NCBI GenBank assembly: GCA_029850535.1 | Contig: JARCRU010000030.1 | Location: 25,658 to 89,657 of the forward strand | DNA length: 64,000 nucleotides | Direction of reading: 5' to 3' | Source: Actinomycetota bacterium | Lineage (GTDB): Bacteria > Actinomycetota > Acidimicrobiia > Acidimicrobiales > RAAP-2 | Shown here: positions 59,947 through 64,000 of the stretch, piece by piece | Layout of the letters: each line of letters begins with the position of its first letter | How positions within the stretch are numbered: position 1 is the stretch's first letter | The notes under the pieces: model-generated | What the model saw: only the letters and a program-made list of their open reading frames with translations | Told to the model about the DNA's origin: nothing | The model's database searches: none | Made by a program: the position numbers and the translations under genes

Positions 59947-60339
59947 TTACTTGAGTTCGACAGTGGCGCCGGCGGCCTCGAGGGCAGCCTTGGCCTTGTC
60001 GGCGTCCGCCTTGGAGACCTCCTCCAGAACGGGCTTGGGGGCACCGTCCACGAGGTCCTTCGCTTCCTTGAGGCCGAGGTTGGTCAGCGCGCGGACTTCC
60101 TTGATGACGGCAATCTTCTTGTCGCCACCGCTCGTCAAAATGACGTCGAAGTCGCTCTTCTCTTCGGCAGCCTCGGCGTCAGCGCCACCGCCAGCCGCCA
60201 CGGGGGCAGCAACGGCCACCGGGGCCGCCGCGGTCACGCCAAACTTCTCTTCGAACTCCTTGAGGAGCTCGCTGAGCTCGATCACCGACAGGTCAGCAAT
60301 GCCGTCGAGAATCTGCTCCTTGGTCAATGTTCCAGCCAT
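59947..60339 (-). CDS. rplL: 50S ribosomal protein L7/L12
   Basis: 130-aa stalk protein. N-terminal dimerisation helix ([20 protein letters not shown]), Ala/Gly hinge, and C-terminal factor-binding domain [20 protein letters not shown] then [15 protein letters not shown]. Confidence 0.98.
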   Translation of the reverse strand: MAGTLTKEQILDGIADLSVIELSELLKEFEEKFGVTAAAPVAVAAPVAAGGGADAEAAEEKSDFDVILTSGGDKKIAVIKEVRALTNLGLKEAKDLVDGAPKPVLEEVSKADADKAKAALEAAGATVELK

Positions 60340-60382
60340 GGTGATTCCTTTCTTTTCTTCGTTTCGTTACTGCGATGGTGGG

Positions 60383-61102
60383 TTATTCGGCCGGTTCGCT
60401 CGCGACACCCTCGGGTGCCTCGGAGTCCGCCTCGGCGTCGGCCACGGGGGCCTCGGCGTCGGCCTCGACCTCCGCGACGGGTGTCGCGGCGTCGTCGCTC
60501 GCTGCCGCAGCAGCTTCCTCGACCCCGGCCGGAGTCTCGGCGGCCGGCTCGGTGGTCTCGACCTCAGGGGCGGCCACGGGGCCTCCCTTGGAGTCGAGCA
60601 GGGCCGAGAGGCCGTAGGCGAAGTTTTGGGGAACGGCCTTTAAGAGGCCGGCCATGGTGCGCAAGGGTGCCGCCAGGGCGCCGGCGAATTGCGCCAGCAG
60701 TACGTCGCGGCTCGGCAGGTCGGCCAGCGCACTGATGTCCTTGGGGCTCAACGCCTTGCCGTCAAGCACGCCGCCCTTCAAAATCAGCTTGGGCGAGCTC
60801 TTGGCGAGGTCGCGCAAGGCCTTGGCGACTGCCGAAATGTCGCCGTCCACGAAGGCAATCGCGGTAGGGCCCTCGAGGAACTGGGTCATGGGCTCCACGC
60901 TGGTACCCGCCACGGCGCGACGCACCAAGGTGTTCTTGAACACCTTGTAATCGGCGCCCAGGGTGCGCAACTGGCGACGGATCTTGGAAATCTCCGCGAC
61001 CGTGAGCCCCCGATATTCGGTGACGACCGCCGTCGAGGTCGAGTCGACCTTGGCCTTGAGCTCGTCGACGGTAGCGACCTTCGCGGGGGGGACCTTGCTC
61101 AT
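60383..61102 (-). CDS. rplJ: 50S ribosomal protein L10 with acidic C-terminal tail
   Basis: 239 aa, about 65 longer than usual. Residues 1-172 are normal L10 (TAVVTEYRGLTVAEISKIRR, then FKNTLVRRA and GPTAIAF), ending in the helix that binds L12. Residues 175-239 are an Ala/Glu/Pro tail with repeats such as EADAEAPVADAEADSEAPEG. ATG with GGAG 5 nt upstream. The upstream leader is of the L10-leader type. Confidence 0.96.
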   Translation of the reverse strand: MSKVPPAKVATVDELKAKVDSTSTAVVTEYRGLTVAEISKIRRQLRTLGADYKVFKNTLVRRAVAGTSVEPMTQFLEGPTAIAFVDGDISAVAKALRDLAKSSPKLILKGGVLDGKALSPKDISALADLPSRDVLLAQFAGALAAPLRTMAGLLKAVPQNFAYGLSALLDSKGGPVAAPEVETTEPAAETPAGVEEAAAAASDDAATPVAEVEADAEAPVADAEADSEAPEGVASEPAE

Positions 61103-61271
61103 GTGAACTCCTTCACCGGATGCCGCCCGGTACGGGCCTCGGACATCGCAGCAAACGAGTCACCCTGCGGTGGGCTCGAATTCCTCGTCAGGCTGGCTGT
61201 TGAGCCACTTAAGCGGGTCACCCCGCACCGGATGTCTTCGGCGTTCTTCAAACTATGGCACTTTCGTGCGT
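61103..61271 (-). promoter_or_regulatory. L10-type ribosomal protein leader
   Basis: 169-nt leader of rplJL. It starts with GCAC-GAAA-GTGC, then GCCGAAGACATCCGGTGCGG, GCGGG-GTGA-CCCGC and CCCG-TAC-CGGG stems, and ends CATCCGGTGAAGGAG. CATCCGGTG occurs twice. The GCCGAAGAC block and overall layout fit the known L10 leader, where the L10-L12 complex represses its own synthesis. Confidence 0.65.
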
Positions 61272-61277
61272 CGGTAC

Positions 61278-61307
61278 ATCGTAGTGACGCAGGCGCACCC
61301 GCGTCAA
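61278..61307 (-). promoter_or_regulatory. rplJL promoter
   Basis: Minus strand TTGACG, 18-nt spacer, TACGAT, just inside and after the rplA stop. The best -35 in the window, and the start (about 61271) coincides with the first leader stem. Confidence 0.65.
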
Positions 61308-61314
61308 AACCGGC

Positions 61315-62031
61315 TCAGGCCGAGGTCAAGACCTCATCAAGATCACGGGTGTGCGTCGGGTCGATCTTCACGCCGACGCCCATCGTCGACGAAACGGTGA
61401 CTGACAATAGGTAACGACCCTTGGCGCTCGCGGGCTTCACGCGCACCAGTTCATCGATCACCGCGTGCACGTTCTTGGCCAGGTCCTCACGCGAGAAGCT
61501 CACCTTGCCCACGCGCAACTGCACGTTGCCGATCTTGTCAGTGCGGTACTCGACGCGTCCGCCCTTGAACTCGGCCACGGCCTTGGCGACGTCCATCGTG
61601 ACGGTGCCGGTCTTGGGGTTCGGCATCAGTCCGCGCGGTCCGAGCACGCGGCCCAGTCCACCGACTTGTCCCATGAGGTCCGGCGTCGCGATGGCGATGT
61701 CGAAGTCGAGGAATCCACCGGCCACCTTGGCCACCAGGTCCTCCGCACCCACGAAATCCGCTCCGGCGTCGCGCGCGGCCTGTGCGTTCTCACCCGAGGC
61801 GAACACCGCGATGCGATTGGTCTTACCAGTCCCCGAGGGCAGCGAGATGGTGCCACGAACGATCTGCTCGGCCTTGCGCGGGTCGACACCCAGTCGGACC
61901 GCGAGTTCGACAGTCTCGTCGAACTTGGCGGTGGCGAGGGCCTTGACCTTGTCGAGGGCCTCGTTGACCGTGATCAGTTCCTCGCGGTTGACCTGGGCCA
62001 GTGAATTCTTGTAGTTCTTACCGTGCTTCAT
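61315..62031 (-). CDS. rplA: 50S ribosomal protein L1
   Basis: 238 aa of the L1 stalk. [39 protein letters not shown] and [16 protein letters not shown] are canonical. In other bacteria L1 represses the L11 operon. Confidence 0.98.
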   Translation of the reverse strand: MKHGKNYKNSLAQVNREELITVNEALDKVKALATAKFDETVELAVRLGVDPRKAEQIVRGTISLPSGTGKTNRIAVFASGENAQAARDAGADFVGAEDLVAKVAGGFLDFDIAIATPDLMGQVGGLGRVLGPRGLMPNPKTGTVTMDVAKAVAEFKGGRVEYRTDKIGNVQLRVGKVSFSREDLAKNVHAVIDELVRVKPASAKGRYLLSVTVSSTMGVGVKIDPTHTRDLDEVLTSA

Positions 62032-62040
62032 TGTTCTCTC

Positions 62041-62466
62041 CTAGCCCGCGACCGAGATGCCCATCGAGCGCGCCGTGCCGGCAATCTGCAGCTTGGCCTG
62101 CTCGAGGTCGTCGGTGTTGAGGTCCTTGATCTTGGTGTTGGCGATCTCTTCGATCTGCGCCATGCTCACGGTGGCCACGGTCTCGCGACCCGCCAGGTGC
62201 GCGCCCTTGTCGATGCCGGCGGCCTGACGCAGGAGAACGGGCGTCGGCGGGGTCTTCAACACGAAGGTGAAGGAGCGGTCGTCGTAGATTGAGATATCGA
62301 CCGGGATGACGGTGCCCTTCATCGCCTCGGTGGCGGCGTTGTACTGCTTGCAGAACTCCATGGTCTGGATGCCGTGGGGCCCGAGGGCGGTACCCACCGG
62401 CGGTGCGGGGGTAGCCCCGCCCGCCTGGAGCTGAATCTTGACGACGGCAATAATTTTCTTGGCCAT
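62041..62466 (-). CDS. rplK: 50S ribosomal protein L11
   Basis: 141 aa. The N-domain reads [20 protein letters not shown] followed by [11 protein letters not shown]; the family norm is PVGPALGQxGVNIMEF, so the thiopeptide-site stretch is mildly divergent. [19 protein letters not shown] follows. Confidence 0.97.
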   Translation of the reverse strand: MAKKIIAVVKIQLQAGGATPAPPVGTALGPHGIQTMEFCKQYNAATEAMKGTVIPVDISIYDDRSFTFVLKTPPTPVLLRQAAGIDKGAHLAGRETVATVSMAQIEEIANTKIKDLNTDDLEQAKLQIAGTARSMGISVAG

Positions 62467-62482
62467 GGTGTCTCCTTAGGAC

Positions 62483-63154
62483 CTAGAGCTTCGTAATCTG
62501 CGTGAAATCGAGTTCGACGGGCGTCTCGCGACCAAAGATGTCCACCAAGACCTTGACCTTGAGTTGGTCCTCGTTGATCTCAGCCACGTGACCGGAGAAG
62601 GTCGCGAAGGGACCGCTCTTGATCTGGACGGTGTCATTGATCTCGAACTCGTGCGTGGGCAGGCGGCGCTTGGTGACCGGCACCTCGACACCCTCGACCT
62701 GGGGTCGAATGATGTTATCGACTTCGCGGCGCGTCAGCGCCGTGGGGCGGGTCTTCTCGGCACCGACGAAACCGGTGACGCCCGGCGTCGAACCAATGAC
62801 GTAGAAGATCTCGGGGTCCGGTTCGCAACGGATCAGCAAGTAACTGGGGAACATTCGCTTGGCGACGGTGACCTTCTTGCCCGACTTGAACTCGGTGACG
62901 TCCTCTTCGGGTAAGTAGATCTCGTAGATCTGATCGGTCAACTCGCGGCTCTTGATGATGTTGTTGAGAGCGCCGATGACCTTCTTCTCGTGACCCGCGA
63001 AGGTGTGCACGATGTACCAGCGACCAGGTCGATCGAAGGCGCTCTCGGCGATGGGCTCCTCTTCGAGCTCCTCGTCGATGATGGTGATGTCGAGAATCTC
63101 GTTCTCGACGAGTTCGTTCTCGTCGTGCTCGGTGGGGGTCTGCGTGTCGTTCAT
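62483..63154 (-). CDS. nusG: Transcription factor NusG
   Basis: 223 aa. About 43 acidic residues (DITIIDEELEEEPIAESAF) precede the NGN domain (RWYIVHTFAGHEKKVIGALN; PSYLLIRCEPD; GVTGFVGAEKTRPTALT). The KOW domain is GPFATFSGHVAEINEDQLKV. Acidic N-terminal extensions are common in actinobacterial NusG. Confidence 0.97.
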   Translation of the reverse strand: MNDTQTPTEHDENELVENEILDITIIDEELEEEPIAESAFDRPGRWYIVHTFAGHEKKVIGALNNIIKSRELTDQIYEIYLPEEDVTEFKSGKKVTVAKRMFPSYLLIRCEPDPEIFYVIGSTPGVTGFVGAEKTRPTALTRREVDNIIRPQVEGVEVPVTKRRLPTHEFEINDTVQIKSGPFATFSGHVAEINEDQLKVKVLVDIFGRETPVELDFTQITKL

Positions 63155-63163
63155 GATCTCGCC

Positions 63164-63427
63164 TTACTTCTGGAAGAGGAACGTGACGAACCTCGAGAAT
63201 CCCGCGCCCAGGCCGAAGATCAGAAGGGTCATGAAGACGAGGACAAAGGCCACGATGGAGGTGTAATTGATGGTCTCGGGTCGCGTGGGCCAGGCGACTT
63301 GGCGTAGTTCCTCGCGGACCTGGGTGAAGAACTCACTCGGCGTCGCTCGTTGTGCACGTCGACGATCAGAGGCGTTGGCACCCACCTGACCCTGTCGCTG
63401 CATAATTCGCTTCTGTTCGCGGTTCAT
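63164..63427 (-). CDS. secE: Preprotein translocase subunit SecE
   Basis: 87 aa. A basic N-terminal stretch, then the amphipathic FFTQVREELRQVAWPTRPET and one transmembrane helix (IVAFVLVFMTLLIFGLGAGF). 9 nt before nusG, as usual. Confidence 0.96.
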   Translation of the reverse strand: MNREQKRIMQRQGQVGANASDRRRAQRATPSEFFTQVREELRQVAWPTRPETINYTSIVAFVLVFMTLLIFGLGAGFSRFVTFLFQK

Positions 63428-63473
63428 CTCATGTCTTTCGTTACTTCGTCGGAACTACGTGAAAATCTTGGAG

Positions 63474-63546
63474 CAGGGCAGGAGGGACTCGAACCCCCAA
63501 CCCCCGGTTTTGGAGACCGGTGCTCTACCAATTGAGCCACTGCCCT
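63474..63546 (-). tRNA. trnW: tRNA-Trp (CCA anticodon)
   Basis: 73 nt. 7-bp acceptor AGGGCAG/CTGCCCT, D-arm, anticodon stem CCGGT/ACCGG around CTCCAAA with anticodon CCA, T-loop TTCGAGT. The 3' CCA is not encoded. Sits just before secE, the common arrangement. Confidence 0.95.
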
Positions 63547-63600
63547 CTGCGTGCGTCACCGAGAAAACCAGTGAGTGCCCGTAGGGAAGGAACAGCCTAC

Positions 63601-63617
63601 CATCCCGCGCGGGGATG
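63601..63617 (-). terminator. Weak hairpin after rpmG
   Basis: CATCCC, 5 nt, GGGATG, 4 nt past the rpmG stop. No T-run. Confidence 0.35.
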
Positions 63618-63621
63618 CCCC

Positions 63622-63786
63622 TTAGCGAGTCTCCTTGTGCGTGGTGTGCTTGCGCTCCCACTGGCAATACTTCTTCATTTCGATACGCTCACGATCGTTG
63701 ATCTTGTTCTTCATCGTGATGTAGTTACGACGCTTGCACTCCTCACAGGCCAGGGTGACCTGTACGCGCTTCTCGTTCTTAGCCAT
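63622..63786 (-). CDS. rpmG: 50S ribosomal protein L33
   Basis: 54 aa. [20 protein letters not shown] and [15 protein letters not shown]. The first CxxC is kept, but the second pair has only one Cys (YCQWE instead of YCxxC), so zinc binding may be lost. ATG 63786 with AGGAG 8 nt upstream; the track extends into the tRNA-Met gene. Confidence 0.96.
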   Translation of the reverse strand: MAKNEKRVQVTLACEECKRRNYITMKNKINDRERIEMKKYCQWERKHTTHKETR

Positions 63787-63808
63787 TTCGCTCTCTCCTC
63801 TTGGGCAC

Positions 63809-63844
63809 TGCGGTTTTGCGGTACTGCGGTACTGCGGTACTGCG
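63809..63844. repeat. Short tandem repeat (TGCGGTAC), 3.5 perfect copies plus one degenerate
   Basis: Three and a half perfect 8-nt units (63817-63844) after a degenerate TGCGGTTT copy, lying between the rpmG start and tRNA-Met. Slippage-prone. Confidence 0.9.
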
Positions 63845-63846
63845 CC

Positions 63847-63923
63847 TGGTAGCGGCGGCGGGAGTCGAACCCGCGACACCACGATTATGAGCCGTGTGCT
63901 CTAACCACCTGAGCTACGCCGCC
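63847..63923 (-). tRNA. trnM: tRNA-Met (CAT anticodon), CCA encoded
   Basis: 77 nt including encoded CCA. Acceptor GGCGGCG/CGCCGCT with a G1-U72 wobble, anticodon stem CACGG/TCGTG-type around CTCATAA, T-arm GCGGG-TTCGACT-CCCGC. Not an initiator (no C1-A72 mismatch, no GGG/CCC anticodon stem). tRNA-Ile2 also reads CAT before modification; the Thr-Met-rpmG-Trp-secE context favours elongator Met. Confidence 0.88.
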
Positions 63924-63928
63924 TGGCG

Positions 63929-64000
<72 letters not shown>

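Noticed and set aside
63817-63844. CRISPR-like repeat
   Set aside because: Contiguous 8-nt units without spacers; a simple tandem repeat.
63847-63923. Initiator tRNA-fMet
   Set aside because: Lacks the C1-A72 mismatch and the three G-C pairs at the base of the anticodon stem.

Overview
This window is a chromosomal stretch of a high-GC actinobacterium (Actinomycetota). Four things support this. RpoC carries a long coiled-coil insertion near residues 140-230 of the kind typical of Actinobacteria. The order glmM-glmS-acpS-alr-tsaE-tsaB-rimI-tsaD-groES-groEL is actinobacterial. There is a GuaB3-type IMPDH relative, and there is a decaprenylphosphoryl-arabinose (DPA) gene set. GTG and TTG starts are common. 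I suspect a deep-branching class such as Acidimicrobiia rather than Mycobacteriales, but I cannot prove that without a tree. No rRNA, CRISPR array, insertion sequence or prophage was seen.

Layout. 1-3.2 kb (minus): purH (partial), purN, sucD, sucC and a stand-alone B12-binding subunit of an acyl-CoA mutase. 3.3-6.3 kb (plus): ubiA-type DPPR synthase, dprE1 and dprE2, a compact operon for the arabinan donor DPA. 6.3-12.6 kb (minus): a membrane-anchored phosphodiester-glycosidase-like protein, then pcrA, guaA and guaB3. 12.9-15 kb (plus): an MMPL transporter. 15.1-18 kb (minus): a methyltransferase and groES-groEL under a CIRCE-type operator. 18-26.6 kb (minus): a tightly overlapped chain of pdxH, tsaD, rimI, tsaB, tsaE, a family-4-like UDG, alr, acpS, glmS and glmM. 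26.6-31.6 kb (minus): rpsI, rplM, truA, rplQ, rpoA, rpsD, rpsK, rpsM, rpmJ, infA. 31.7-34.7 kb: an accessory island with a PPOX-like flavoprotein, a DevS-like heme-GAF kinase, a DevR-like regulator and an unrecognised 100-aa protein. 34.8-63.8 kb (minus): map, adk, secY, the spc and S10 ribosomal blocks, rpsJ, tuf, fusA, rpsG, rpsL, rpoC, rpoB, rplL, rplJ, rplA, rplK, nusG, secE, tRNA-Trp and rpmG. Then come tRNA-Met and tRNA-Thr.

Together the housekeeping part encodes most of the ribosome, RNA polymerase, translation factors, the Sec channel, tRNA t6A synthesis and peptidoglycan-precursor enzymes. The less ordinary parts are these: the DPA operon, whose DprE1 has Ala where the benzothiazinone-target Cys is expected; the redox/gas-sensor two-component operon wedged between map and infA; an infA whose only sensible start is CTG; long acidic tails on S17, L22 and L10; and a set of structured intergenic regions. 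Those regions are three hairpins plus a closed stem upstream of rpoB, an 18-bp hairpin splitting rpsJ from rplC, and several promoters with the same 18-nt spacer.
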